DNA of 64,000 nucleotides from BQJU01 sp965229635 (lineage in GTDB: Bacteria > Bacteroidota > Bacteroidia > Chitinophagales > Saprospiraceae): positions 5,332,001-5,396,000 of the forward strand of contig OZ245894.1 of NCBI GenBank assembly GCA_965229635.1. Reading direction: 5' to 3'. The stretch's first letter is position 1. Each line of letters opens with the position of its first letter. The notes beneath the pieces are model-generated. The model saw only the letters and a list, made by a program, of their open reading frames with translations. It made no database searches and was not told the DNA's origin. Made by a program: the position numbers and the translations under genes. This document shows, one piece after another, positions 43,138 through 52,306 of this stretch.

Positions 43138-46100
43138 TTATAATTTGACGTTTAATCCGAGCGTAAATGATCTTAGCAACGGATATGTATTGTATCGGGC
43201 AATGGCGTCTTCTTTATAATCGAAAGTATTTATGGGTGACCACAAATTGGTACCGGCAAAGAAAAGGCGCAGCTCCTGGATTACCTTATTACCAGGCTTC
43301 ACTGGAAGTCGGTAAGAAATATTCAGGTTCTGCAACCGGAGCTGATACACATCTCTCATCCAGAAGCTAGATACCCATTGGTTATAGGTACCAAACTTAG
43401 GATGTGGATAAGCAGCATTTGGGTTGCCCTCAGTCCAGAAATCAGACCAGAATGCCGGAGAATTTTCCGTGGACGTAACCACCGTTCTGGCCAGTTTGTC
43501 TACTACCCGATTGGAAATCCCGTAGGCCATTGTCCACAATGTACTGACTTTCAGGTTTTTCCAACTAAAGCCCAGGTTGATATTCCTTGGCAGCAAATTT
43601 TTCCAAACAAAACTGTCATTAACTCTTTCGATGTAAGTCTTGTCGTGAATTTCGTGAATATTTCCATCTGGTTCGAATACCGTTTCCGGTTCTCCAAGAG
43701 AGGGATCGCCGGGACGACCGATGTCCTGGAAGAATAAACTTCCCACTTCGGCCGGACGGCCCTCGATGGTGTACACATGTCCCCAGGTTTCTAACCATTC
43801 CGCATTGATCGCATCCAGTTGTTCCTGAGTCCTGATAATGCCTTCGGTAAAATATCCTTCTTCTCTGCCTGCAGCAAAAGTACTTTGTCCGATTGGGTAG
43901 CGGTAGTCATTCTCTGCCCATTGGGTAGGCCGCTCCAAAATGCGGTTGGTCGCGAAGGAAAAGTTACCGCTGATGTTCCAGTAGAAATCCTGGTTGATTT
44001 CACCACGGTATCCAATGGAGGCATCATAGCCCCAGGCATTCAACCGCCCCAGGTTTTCACTTGGAAGGTCGGTGATACCAGAGCTTGGAGGGAATTCAAC
44101 GGTTCTCTTGTCGAGGATATCATATTGGCGGGTAAAGAATGCATCCGCAGAAATGCTCAGGCGTCCGTTCAACAGTTGCAGGTCAATTCCTGCGTTGTAC
44201 ATTTCCGATTTTTCCCAGGTCACGCCAGAACTCACCACATCAGTAGATCCGGCAACAGCCAATCCGCCGGTGGGCGTTGAGCCACCAAACAGATAGCTTC
44301 CGGAAGGTCCGTAAGACAAATTGTATTCAAAGGCCCCAACCGAACTATAACCGGTCAAGCCAAAGGAGGTCCTAAACTTAAGATAGTCAATAAACCTCAG
44401 ACCATCCTTGATGAAGTTTTCTTCTGAAGCTACCCATCCTATTGCAACTGCCGGGAAAAGACCATCTCTTACACCCGGTGCAAATAAAGTTGTGCTTTCA
44501 TAGCGTACAGTTGATTCAATCAGGTATTTATCAGCATAGGAGTAATTTAATCTGGCTACAGCACCAATATCTCCTGATTCCCTCAGTCCGCCATCTGTTA
44601 CTGCCGACAAATAATCAAACGCTCTTTGGGTCTCGACCCCATAGATCAATACCTCCTCGGCCAATGCCCGAAAGTCGGTTCCTCTTCCTTCCATTTGCTC
44701 ATAGGTGGCAAAGGCTGAAAGCTGATGAGAACCCCAGGTTTTTGAATAATTTAGACTCAGATTTAACTGGTAATTACTCGATTCGTTGAACGTTTCAGAA
44801 ATTCTGTTTCGGTTATTGATTATTTGTTCTGCAACAAGCTGATCACTCAACACAAAATTGTACGATGGTTGAAATTCATAGAGCTGATAAGGAATACTAT
44901 ATTCCTTATTGTAGCTATATCCCTCTCTTCGACTGAAGGAAGCAGTGGCTTTCAGCCCCTTTATCATTGGAAAATCGTAGGTAGCCCGGAGGTACAAAGT
45001 GTTTCCTTTGTCCAGATCATCACGATAGCTGTCAGAATTAAACAGCGCCAGGGGATTAAATTCCAAATTATTGTAAACCGGAAGGTCATTAATGTAGGGA
45101 GGCGTCCACTTGGGTGCCTGCAACAACTGACGGAAAATGCCTTCCATAGTGTTCACTCCCGAACCACCCAGGTATGGCCGCTTAAACCGGCGGTGGTCCA
45201 GCGCAATTGTTGCGGAAACCATCAGATCATCCGTGATGTTGGCATCCAGTCCTAAACGGTAGGAATACTTGCCAACATCCATTTTTTCGAAATTACCCGC
45301 AGTGTAAGTATAGGCACCACCGGCAAAGTATTTTATTTTTTCTGTTCCCCCTGAGAGATTGAGGGAGTGTCGAGAGAGTAATGAGGGCTGCCAGGCCTGC
45401 TGCAGCCAATCGTAATTTAGGTTTCTCATTACGCCAAGTTCTTCATCACTCACGGGGATGTAATTAGGGTCATCTTCATTGATGGCATTAAGCATACGTG
45501 CGTGGTCAAAGGCGCTCAACATTTCGGTTTGTTGAGTGGCATCACTGACTCCTACACTACCGGAGTAGTTAATGGTCAGTTTTCCCTCTCTGCCTCGTTT
45601 TGTCTTTACCAAAACAACACCATTGGCACCTTTGCTTCCATACACGGCAGCAGAAGCATCCTTCAAAACCGAAATACTTTCGATCTGAGCAGGGTCCAGC
45701 ACATCAAACTCCTCCTGACTAACCACAAAATTGTCTACAATATAAAGTGGAGAAGGATCTTTTGCTCCTCCACCGGCAGTTCCAAAAGTAGTCTCTGCCC
45801 GAATGCGCACTCTGGTTTGTGCGCCGGGATTACCCGTAGGTTGTGCGGGAGCAACACTAACGCCCGGCATTCGGCCATCGAGCAAGCTGGTGAGGTTAAT
45901 AGAGGGGATATCTTCAATTTCGTCGGACGATAGACTAGCTACCGAGCCAACCAGATTGGCTCTTTTTACGGTTCCGTAGCCAACAACGACTACTTCCGCC
46001 AATCCGGTCACATCAGTGGCTAGCTCAATATTGATTTCCGATCTGCCGCCTACCGGGATTATTTGACCTTGATACCCCGTATAAGAAATCACCAATGTAT

Positions 46101-46344
46101 CATTGGGGCTAACCGAAAGTTGATAATTACCATCGAAGTCAGTGATGGTCCCGGTGGAGGTTCCCTTGATGAGTATATTGGCTCCGATCAAGGTTTCACC
46201 AGTTTCATCCGTAATCTGACCAGATACCGTAATCTCGTCCCCTGCTTGTGCATTCACCTGTAGAGGTAAGAGTAAACAAGCCATCAATAACAAAAATATT
46301 GACGGAATAGCTCTTTTCGGCGATTGGAATCCTATTGTTAACAT
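43138..46344 (-). CDS. SusC/RagA-family TonB-dependent receptor
   Basis: A 1068-aa outer-membrane transporter. It has a signal peptide (about 1-33, ending LLPLQVNAQ), a carboxypeptidase-regulatory-like domain (TVSGQITDETGETLIGANILIKG, GNYQLSV), the SusC signature region VVVGYGTVKRANLVGSVASLS, the plug domain with SISVLKDASAAVYGSKGANGVVLVKTK, and a 22-strand barrel ending LRSFTLGLNVKL. It imports oligosaccharides into the periplasm with energy from TonB. A stem-loop at 46368-46393 precedes it by 24 nt, with no room for a normal promoter after it, so it is probably transcribed from upstream. Confidence 0.96.
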   Translation of the reverse strand: MLTIGFQSPKRAIPSIFLLLMACLLLPLQVNAQAGDEITVSGQITDETGETLIGANILIKGTSTGTITDFDGNYQLSVSPNDTLVISYTGYQGQIIPVGGRSEINIELATDVTGLAEVVVVGYGTVKRANLVGSVASLSSDEIEDIPSINLTSLLDGRMPGVSVAPAQPTGNPGAQTRVRIRAETTFGTAGGGAKDPSPLYIVDNFVVSQEEFDVLDPAQIESISVLKDASAAVYGSKGANGVVLVKTKRGREGKLTINYSGSVGVSDATQQTEMLSAFDHARMLNAINEDDPNYIPVSDEELGVMRNLNYDWLQQAWQPSLLSRHSLNLSGGTEKIKYFAGGAYTYTAGNFEKMDVGKYSYRLGLDANITDDLMVSATIALDHRRFKRPYLGGSGVNTMEGIFRQLLQAPKWTPPYINDLPVYNNLEFNPLALFNSDSYRDDLDKGNTLYLRATYDFPMIKGLKATASFSRREGYSYNKEYSIPYQLYEFQPSYNFVLSDQLVAEQIINNRNRISETFNESSNYQLNLSLNYSKTWGSHQLSAFATYEQMEGRGTDFRALAEEVLIYGVETQRAFDYLSAVTDGGLRESGDIGAVARLNYSYADKYLIESTVRYESTTLFAPGVRDGLFPAVAIGWVASEENFIKDGLRFIDYLKFRTSFGLTGYSSVGAFEYNLSYGPSGSYLFGGSTPTGGLAVAGSTDVVSSGVTWEKSEMYNAGIDLQLLNGRLSISADAFFTRQYDILDKRTVEFPPSSGITDLPSENLGRLNAWGYDASIGYRGEINQDFYWNISGNFSFATNRILERPTQWAENDYRYPIGQSTFAAGREEGYFTEGIIRTQEQLDAINAEWLETWGHVYTIEGRPAEVGSLFFQDIGRPGDPSLGEPETVFEPDGNIHEIHDKTYIERVNDSFVWKNLLPRNINLGFSWKNLKVSTLWTMAYGISNRVVDKLARTVVTSTENSPAFWSDFWTEGNPNAAYPHPKFGTYNQWVSSFWMRDVYQLRLQNLNISYRLPVKPGNKVIQELRLFFAGTNLWSPINTFDYKEDAIARYNTYPLLRSFTLGLNVKL

Positions 46345-46367
46345 CTTCTTGAATTTAACGTGAAAGG

Positions 46368-46393
46368 AGGGCTACAGCCATTTCTGTAGCCCT
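46368..46393 (-). promoter_or_regulatory. Stem-loop just upstream of susC
   Basis: A perfect 10-bp inverted repeat AGGGCTACAG (46368-46377) / CTGTAGCCCT (46384-46393) has a 6-nt loop. It lies 28 nt after the stop of the 335-aa T9SS gene and 24 nt before the SusC start. It is GC-rich and compact but has no T-run on the minus strand, so partial termination or transcript processing is more likely than full termination. Confidence 0.6.
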
Positions 46394-46420
46394 GCTGTGT
46401 TAAGGAGATAAGGGCTTAAA

Positions 46421-47428
46421 TTAGCGCAGGAAAACCTTTGCTGCCTTGACCTTCTGGTCAGCATAGGCCCTGATAATATAAATGCCGTTTGGCAAATCAT
46501 TTAGTTCAACTTGTTCAACATTGTGCACAGACTTTACCAGTCTTCCATCAGGATAGAACACGGCAATGTCTGCAAACTCCGAGACGGTAATCAAGCGGTT
46601 TACCTGATTGATTGCCAGATCATTGTCAAAAACATCATTTACGCCAACAATCGGAGTGAAAGTACCATAGACTTTCAGGTCGTGGATTCTGGCAGTTTGT
46701 CCACCTGCCTCCAGAAAACGTAGCATCACATTGCTGGCGTACACACCATCTTCCCACGTCATGCCATATGCGGAAGGATCACAACGGTAGCCATTTGGCG
46801 TTTTGATTCCGGTAGTAGGATCTTTGGTAAAACTTTCACTCCAGGCATTTCCGGGCTGATAGCGGAGCGTATCCCAGGTGATCCCATCGTCTAATGAAAT
46901 ATCACACTGTACGCCTCTTTTGTTTCCTCCGGTACTGGAATGAGACCACTGAATGACTTCCACGAAATCTAGGTCGCGAAGATCTACAGTAAAATACCCG
47001 CGGACTGTTGGAGGATCAGAGCCAAAGTCTCTACTGATTTCAACAAAACCGTTAGAAACGTTTTCAGTATTATCGGCCTCATCTCTAAACGCATAGGCCG
47101 CTTTCCATTCGGGTGCAAAAGCACATTGATCAAAGTAATAACCGATTTCCAGGCCGGGTCCATTTAAAACCGGTACGTAGGTCGTATCATTTTTGTAGCC
47201 GTAAATAATTCCTCCGTTTCCATCATAAGCATTGTCGCTGTTGCCCATATCAGGGGTTTCATCCGAATGGAAAAATTCAAAACCTTGAAAATCCTCGTCC
47301 AAGGCGAGCGGTTCTACCGGAGCTAATTCACCCCAGGCCACGCCGGTACCGGTGTTGAGCTGAGCCATCGCCATGCCTGGACCAAGCAGTAAAATAAAAA
47401 GGACAAAAGGGATTGTAAATGTGCGCAT
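46421..47428 (-). CDS. T9SS-sorted surface protein of unknown function (335 aa)
   Basis: I do not recognise the family of the main domain. The product has a signal peptide (FVLFILLLGPGMAMAQ) and a beta-rich body (about 20-255) with GFEFFHSDETPDMGNSDNAY, EIGYYFDQCAFAPEWKAAYAF and FTVDLRDLDFVEVIQWSHSSTGGNKRG, suggesting a jelly-roll or carbohydrate-binding-like fold. A T9SS type A sorting domain (about 262-335, ending PNGIYIIRAYADQKVKAAKVFLR) follows. It is expected on the cell surface. Its position directly ahead of SusC, together with the 1033-aa protein, suggests a role in binding or presenting the polymer. Confidence 0.7.
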   Translation of the reverse strand: MRTFTIPFVLFILLLGPGMAMAQLNTGTGVAWGELAPVEPLALDEDFQGFEFFHSDETPDMGNSDNAYDGNGGIIYGYKNDTTYVPVLNGPGLEIGYYFDQCAFAPEWKAAYAFRDEADNTENVSNGFVEISRDFGSDPPTVRGYFTVDLRDLDFVEVIQWSHSSTGGNKRGVQCDISLDDGITWDTLRYQPGNAWSESFTKDPTTGIKTPNGYRCDPSAYGMTWEDGVYASNVMLRFLEAGGQTARIHDLKVYGTFTPIVGVNDVFDNDLAINQVNRLITVSEFADIAVFYPDGRLVKSVHNVEQVELNDLPNGIYIIRAYADQKVKAAKVFLR

Positions 47429-47452
47429 ATTTAAAAAGTTTTAAAAGTTAGG

Positions 47453-47512
47453 AACACGGATCATTCCAAATTTTAAACAATTTCATAATGATAATTCAGA
47501 ATGATCCATGTT
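47453..47512 (-). promoter_or_regulatory. Long intercistronic stem-loop with strand-specific G-U pair
   Basis: Arms AACACGGATCATTC (47453-47466) and GAATGATCCATGTT (47499-47512) pair over 14 positions with one non-Watson-Crick position (47457 with 47508). In minus-strand RNA that position is a G-U wobble; in plus-strand RNA it is a C-A mismatch. The better fold is therefore on the transcribed strand, supporting an RNA function. The loop is 32 nt. A T-rich stretch (TTTTAAAACTTTTT) follows before the next ATG. Confidence 0.55.
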
Positions 47513-47534
47513 CAATAGTAACTAAATTAGACAA

Positions 47535-50500
47535 TTATTTGGCAACTGTCAATTTTCCAATAAACACTTTTCCTTCTGTTTCCAGTTGGAACATGTATGC
47601 ACCAGGGGTGATTCCAGTCAGGTCAACCTCTACTTGATTGTTGCCCTGGAAAAGCTCCTGATTGTTGAAAATTTGGATTCTCTGACCCATCATATTCACC
47701 AGGTACATATTAGCGCTGCTCATATCTTGCAGATCAACGCTCAGTGTAGCAAGGCCGGTAGCTGGATTAGGATAAATCGAGATGTCTGTAGAAATTTCCG
47801 GCTCATCGGTTCCGATGATTACGGAAGGAGCATCATCACCTGCACCCAGAATCCACTCTACAGAACGCAGCATCAGCTGGTAGAAGTCAGCAGTAGCGTA
47901 TTCGGTCATATCATCATCCTTACCGTAGATACCCAATTCGTGAATTCCGAATACAACAGTACGATATTCCGTAGTAACCGTATCACCGGTCACGGTAGTA
48001 CCGGCTGGCATAGCCCATAGATTAGGCTGAGAAATTCCCAGGCTGTTGTTCTGAACCAGTCCAAAACCGCCGCTCATATCCTGATTGACATCAAAGCCAA
48101 AAGCAAAGATCGCTTCTGGGTCTCCGCAAGTAGCAGAAGTCCACTCTATAATGGTATCCTGTGCATAATCCTGAGTGATGTAGTGTGTATTATTCAGAAT
48201 CTGCAACTCGGTTGTACCCTCCTGACAATCGTTATCTTGCTTAAATCCAGGATAATCACTATTGCCATAAGTATCAGGATCAGGATTAATCACCCAGCCC
48301 CACTTATCGGTGCGTACAGCCAGTGGTTCCAGCATCAACAATGGTGCGGGATATTGGTCAATATTACCAAAAGCTACTACATTACTTGAGCTACAAGACT
48401 CTCCGAAGATTACGGCATCGTAAGGGCTATAATCATATCCACCTGCCGCAACATCATTGTCGTCGACCAGCGTAACGCCATAACCAGCAGCTAACAATTG
48501 GTCGATAGCTACAGAGTCACTGCCAACAACTTCTTCCGGACCACGAGCTCCAACATATAGCAGGTCGGCAATGTAATCAGGTTCTTCCAGCAATACCCAT
48601 TCGATGGAGCGGGTCAGCAGGTTGTAAAAATCGCTAGTAGCATACTCAGTCATGTCGTCGTCTTTGCCGTAAAGGCCAAATTCATGAATACCAAATAGGA
48701 CAAGCTTGTGTGCCAATTCGGTACCATCGGTAACAGTGGTTCCAGCAGGCATTGCCCAAAGGTTGGCTTCGCTAATGCCTTCGCTGTTATTCTTTGCCAG
48801 TGCAATACCACCACTCATATCTTGGTTAACATTGAATCCGAAGGCAGCAATAATTTCAGGATCACCACAGGTAGCGGTACTCCAGGAAATGATCTGATCT
48901 TGCTCGTATCCCTCAGTGATATAGTGGTTGGGATTCAAAATTTGCATTTCGGTGGTTCCATCCAGACAGTCTCTGTCTTCTTTAAAACCAGGGTAGTCAC
49001 CATTAGGATAGGTGCCTGGATCAGGGTTGATCACCCAGCCCCACTTGTCGGTACGTACAGAAAGTGGTTCCAGAATAACTGCAGGAATTGGGTATTGGTC
49101 GATGTTACCAAAAGCCACCACGCGGCTTGAGCTACAAGATTCTCCAAATACTACGGCATCGTAGCCACTATAATCGTATCCACCTGCTTCTACAAGGTTG
49201 TCGTCAACCAGCGTTATGTCAAAGCCTTTGCTCTGCAAGTGCATAATTGACACAGAATCACTACCGTTGATGGCTGGCTCATCTGGTCCTAGTGCACCTA
49301 CATAAAGCAGGTTGCCCTCAGTACCGTTGCCTTGCATGTAATAATCAAACCAAATCCGAGTACCACTATTCAGCTCGATACGGGCAAAGTGCAGTGCAGT
49401 AGTACTTGGGGTGGCATCGAAAAAGAGCATCAAATCATCGTTTACTGCTCCGTCTTCAGGTGCAGAAACTGTAATTCTTGACTTGGTCCAGGTTCCGGCA
49501 AACTCGTCGTAAACTGCTGGTTGAAATTCATAAGGAACGTCCACCGTGTAATTACCGGCGCCGTCATTTGCCTTTAAGGCACCTTCAGCCGCGAAGGTCA
49601 GGTTCTTTACAGTTGGGTCCTGGAGATCGTTGGTGATTTCCAATTGACCGTAACGACCAGCTGTTTCCAGATGCATAGAAGTAGCCACGGTATCACCATA
49701 GTCCGCCAGGAGAGGTGTTGCGCTATTGTCCAGGAATGCATTTGACTGAGCACCTGCTGGTGGATCAATCCATAGTGGCAACTGATAAGAAACAGTCATG
49801 TTGTCAAATACAATGGTAGGATCAAAGCTATCCATTGCGATAGGCGTTCCTGTTCCCAACGTCTTGAGCTTAAAATAAACCTTTTGATTGCTGAAGTCAG
49901 CAGGGGTCATTCCGATCTCTGCGGCGAGGTTCACGGTCTTTGTAGGATCACCGCTGATGTAAAAGTCATCAATGGTAGATACGATATTACCTTCACTACC
50001 AACAGCAACTTCCAGTGCATAACTTGCAGTTTCGCCGGTATTACCGGCATCGTACGTGCTGATTTCAAATACGATATCAGAAGCTACAGCAACCCCCGAA
50101 AAGCTGAACTGAAATCCGTATTCAACTCTCTTGTATTGTCCAGGATGGGTACCAAACGCCTGGTTGGTGTCATCTCCATCGACGTCAAACAAACAAGCAG
50201 ATGGCTTCCAGATTACGTTCTTTTCCGCGTCGGCAGTGCCTTCATATTTTTCGCCCCATTTTGCCAATATAGCCGTCAGCGAATCAATGCTCGCCATATG
50301 AACGGCATTTTCATTACTATTCCAGCGACGTACCTTGAAGTCGTCGTTGAAAATGGTACTGGCATCAGGTGCGTCAGATTCAAAAACTTCCGATTGGAAG
50401 CCCCGGTTAGTCTGACATTTCTGGAAGCTGATATTAATCACTGTGTCTTGTGACCAGGTGCTGTTCGGTCTGTCGGTATTAAAATCAAGTACAAAATTAG

Positions 50501-50636
50501 CGATACCCGTCTCTGTATCTACCGTTACGGTTTGCCCGACACTTGGCTTGTCGCCAAACCTAAACTGGGCGTTCAAATGACTTACTACCAATATGCAGCA
50601 AGCCACCAAGATTAGTCTAACGTAATTGTTTGTCAT
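47535..50636 (-). CDS. T9SS-sorted surface protein with two tandem 240-residue repeats
   Basis: A 1033-aa secreted protein (signal peptide VACCILVVSHLNAQ). Residues about 25-430 are beta-rich and contain a jelly-roll-like segment. Residues 443-682 and 692-930 are two copies of one domain, each starting LLYVGA.GP and containing LVDDN, GGYDYS.YDAV.FGESCSSS.VVAFGNIDQYP, VRTDKWGWVINPDP and LWAMPAGTTVT. A T9SS type A domain closes the protein (ISIYPNPATGLATLSVDLQ onward). The repeat pattern recalls class I glutamine-amidotransferase-like/ThuA-like alpha/beta folds, but I cannot assign it. It is the first gene after the symporter and heads the SusCD block, so a surface polymer-binding role is likely. 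Confidence 0.72.
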   Translation of the reverse strand: MTNNYVRLILVACCILVVSHLNAQFRFGDKPSVGQTVTVDTETGIANFVLDFNTDRPNSTWSQDTVINISFQKCQTNRGFQSEVFESDAPDASTIFNDDFKVRRWNSNENAVHMASIDSLTAILAKWGEKYEGTADAEKNVIWKPSACLFDVDGDDTNQAFGTHPGQYKRVEYGFQFSFSGVAVASDIVFEISTYDAGNTGETASYALEVAVGSEGNIVSTIDDFYISGDPTKTVNLAAEIGMTPADFSNQKVYFKLKTLGTGTPIAMDSFDPTIVFDNMTVSYQLPLWIDPPAGAQSNAFLDNSATPLLADYGDTVATSMHLETAGRYGQLEITNDLQDPTVKNLTFAAEGALKANDGAGNYTVDVPYEFQPAVYDEFAGTWTKSRITVSAPEDGAVNDDLMLFFDATPSTTALHFARIELNSGTRIWFDYYMQGNGTEGNLLYVGALGPDEPAINGSDSVSIMHLQSKGFDITLVDDNLVEAGGYDYSGYDAVVFGESCSSSRVVAFGNIDQYPIPAVILEPLSVRTDKWGWVINPDPGTYPNGDYPGFKEDRDCLDGTTEMQILNPNHYITEGYEQDQIISWSTATCGDPEIIAAFGFNVNQDMSGGIALAKNNSEGISEANLWAMPAGTTVTDGTELAHKLVLFGIHEFGLYGKDDDMTEYATSDFYNLLTRSIEWVLLEEPDYIADLLYVGARGPEEVVGSDSVAIDQLLAAGYGVTLVDDNDVAAGGYDYSPYDAVIFGESCSSSNVVAFGNIDQYPAPLLMLEPLAVRTDKWGWVINPDPDTYGNSDYPGFKQDNDCQEGTTELQILNNTHYITQDYAQDTIIEWTSATCGDPEAIFAFGFDVNQDMSGGFGLVQNNSLGISQPNLWAMPAGTTVTGDTVTTEYRTVVFGIHELGIYGKDDDMTEYATADFYQLMLRSVEWILGAGDDAPSVIIGTDEPEISTDISIYPNPATGLATLSVDLQDMSSANMYLVNMMGQRIQIFNNQELFQGNNQVEVDLTGITPGAYMFQLETEGKVFIGKLTVAK
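47847..49310 (-). repeat. Duplicated internal domain within the 1033-aa protein gene
   Basis: Copy 1 is encoded at about 48591-49310 and copy 2 at about 47847-48563. Protein similarity is high and collinear through the whole unit, with few gaps, and the conserved core GESCSSS-VVAFGNIDQYP is nearly unchanged. The duplication was followed by fusion in the same frame with a 9-residue linker (LEEPDYIAD). Confidence 0.85.
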
Positions 50637-50710
50637 TGTGAGTTAAGTTTTTTAGTTAAAAAAAGTTACGTTTAAACACTACACCAAAAAATAATTTGGG
50701 ACTCATTGAA

Positions 50711-50751
50711 GAGCTTGTTTTAATACAATTCCAAGGGCTGAAAACAAGCTC
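50711..50751 (-). terminator. Stem-loop after the symporter gene, possible terminator or attenuator
   Basis: A perfect 11-bp inverted repeat GAGCTTGTTTT (50711-50721) / AAAACAAGCTC (50741-50751) has a 19-nt loop. It begins 4 nt after the symporter stop. In the minus direction a T-rich stretch (TTATTTTTTGG) lies about 14 nt further on. It separates the acid-sugar catabolic genes from the SusCD block. Confidence 0.55.
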
Positions 50752-50754
50752 CAA

Positions 50755-52290
50755 TTATCTCTTTCGACCATACCAGGTCAGTGCTATATCTGTTTGTTTG
50801 TCACTAAAAAGGAAGCTGGCCAGATAGCCTACAACCAATACGACCAAGTGACTATAGACCCCTAGCATGTATTTGTGTTGCTTAAAATTCCATTCTCCCA
50901 TATCCAGTAACAGTCTTTTATTTTCAATGCCAATTGGCGTTGAGGTCAGCAGCGCATAGCCCGTAAATAAAACACAGGCCACAATACCCACATACAACCC
51001 CTTTTTATTGGTTCTTGTAGTAAATATTCCAAGTAAAAACATACCTACAATCCCTCCGGAAAAGATGGCGTAAAGGGTGAATACAATCCCCAGCACTCCC
51101 GTATCGCCTGCCAGTATGTAGGTCGTAGCCACCATTAGCGCCAATACTCCGGCAAGCACTACCGCAATGCGGCCAAATACCATCTGGGTCTTTTCGGAGC
51201 TGGATGGGTTAAACCTTTTGTAGAAATCTTCAACAAATACGGCCGACAAGCAATTCAGGTCGGAGTCCAGGCTGGAAATCGCCGCCGCAATCAAAGCAGA
51301 AATAACCAGTCCTGCCATGCCCACGGGGAAACTAGTAGTAATGAAGTACGGAAAGACCTCATCGGGTTTGATGCCTTCCGGCAACAGACCAGGAGTAACC
51401 TGATAGTAGACAAACAGTGCGGTACCAATGAACATAAACAATGCCCACACCGGTACGCTGAGTAGGACCCCAATTAGCGATGCCCGAATGGCATCCTTAT
51501 CGGATTTGGCCGTCAGGTAACGTTGAACGATCGTCTGATCGGTGCCGTATTTTTGCAAGGCATAGAAAATGCCGTTCAATGCCATGACCACAAAGGTCAA
51601 ATGATAAAAATCGAAATCGTATGGGCCAAAGCCCGTACGGTCATTGGCGGAAGCCACTCTAAAAATTTCGGGTATTCCCCCATCAATTGACGTTGCCAGA
51701 ATAATCACCGTGATAATTCCACCAACTATGAGCAAGATACCCTGAACCACATCCAGCCAGATCACCGCTTCCATACCTCCAAATAAAGTGATGATGACCA
51801 CGCATGCCCCTAAAACCCAGACAACTCCCAACGTATTGACATTCAACATATTGGCAATAGCCAATCCCAGTAAAAAGAGGACCGTACCCATTTTGGCAAA
51901 ATGTACAAGAGCAAAAGCGAGTGAGCTATACAGCCTGGCAAAAACACCAAATCTCCGTTCAAAATACTCGTAGGCACTCAAATGGATAACTTGTCGGTAT
52001 AAGGGTACAACGAAGCCAATGATGAGCAGCAAAACAATGGGCACCATCAAACCTTGCACGAGCAAAATCCAATTGGATGAAAACCCTTCGCCCGGATAGG
52101 CCAAAAAGGTCACACTGCTAATGAGGGTAGCTAAAATAGAGATGCCAATTGCCCAGGAAGGCAGTTTGCCACCAGCTTTATAGTACTGCTTGGTATCTGT
52201 TTGTCGAGCAGAAAACCAAACCCCTATTCCCAAAGAGAACAGCAGGGTGAGTACAATAATGACATAATCAATGACATGCAGATTATTCAT
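50755..52290 (-). CDS. Sodium:solute symporter (SSS family)
   Basis: A 511-aa inner-membrane protein with about 13 hydrophobic segments. The N-terminus reads VIDYVIIVLTLLFSLGIGVWF, followed by the SSS signatures SWAIGISILATLISSVTFLAYPGEG and ALIAAAISSLDSDLNCLSAVFVEDFYKRF, the latter carrying the sodium-site serines. SSS members import sugars, sialic acid, carboxylates and vitamins. It is 16 nt downstream of the acid-sugar kinase, in one cluster with an N-acetylneuraminate-lyase-type aldolase. Import of an acidic 2-keto-3-deoxy sugar or a related sugar acid is therefore the favoured guess; the specificity is not readable. Confidence 0.9.
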   Translation of the reverse strand: MNNLHVIDYVIIVLTLLFSLGIGVWFSARQTDTKQYYKAGGKLPSWAIGISILATLISSVTFLAYPGEGFSSNWILLVQGLMVPIVLLLIIGFVVPLYRQVIHLSAYEYFERRFGVFARLYSSLAFALVHFAKMGTVLFLLGLAIANMLNVNTLGVVWVLGACVVIITLFGGMEAVIWLDVVQGILLIVGGIITVIILATSIDGGIPEIFRVASANDRTGFGPYDFDFYHLTFVVMALNGIFYALQKYGTDQTIVQRYLTAKSDKDAIRASLIGVLLSVPVWALFMFIGTALFVYYQVTPGLLPEGIKPDEVFPYFITTSFPVGMAGLVISALIAAAISSLDSDLNCLSAVFVEDFYKRFNPSSSEKTQMVFGRIAVVLAGVLALMVATTYILAGDTGVLGIVFTLYAIFSGGIVGMFLLGIFTTRTNKKGLYVGIVACVLFTGYALLTSTPIGIENKRLLLDMGEWNFKQHKYMLGVYSHLVVLVVGYLASFLFSDKQTDIALTWYGRKR

Positions 52291-52306
52291 AAAAACTGGT
52301 TAGCAC

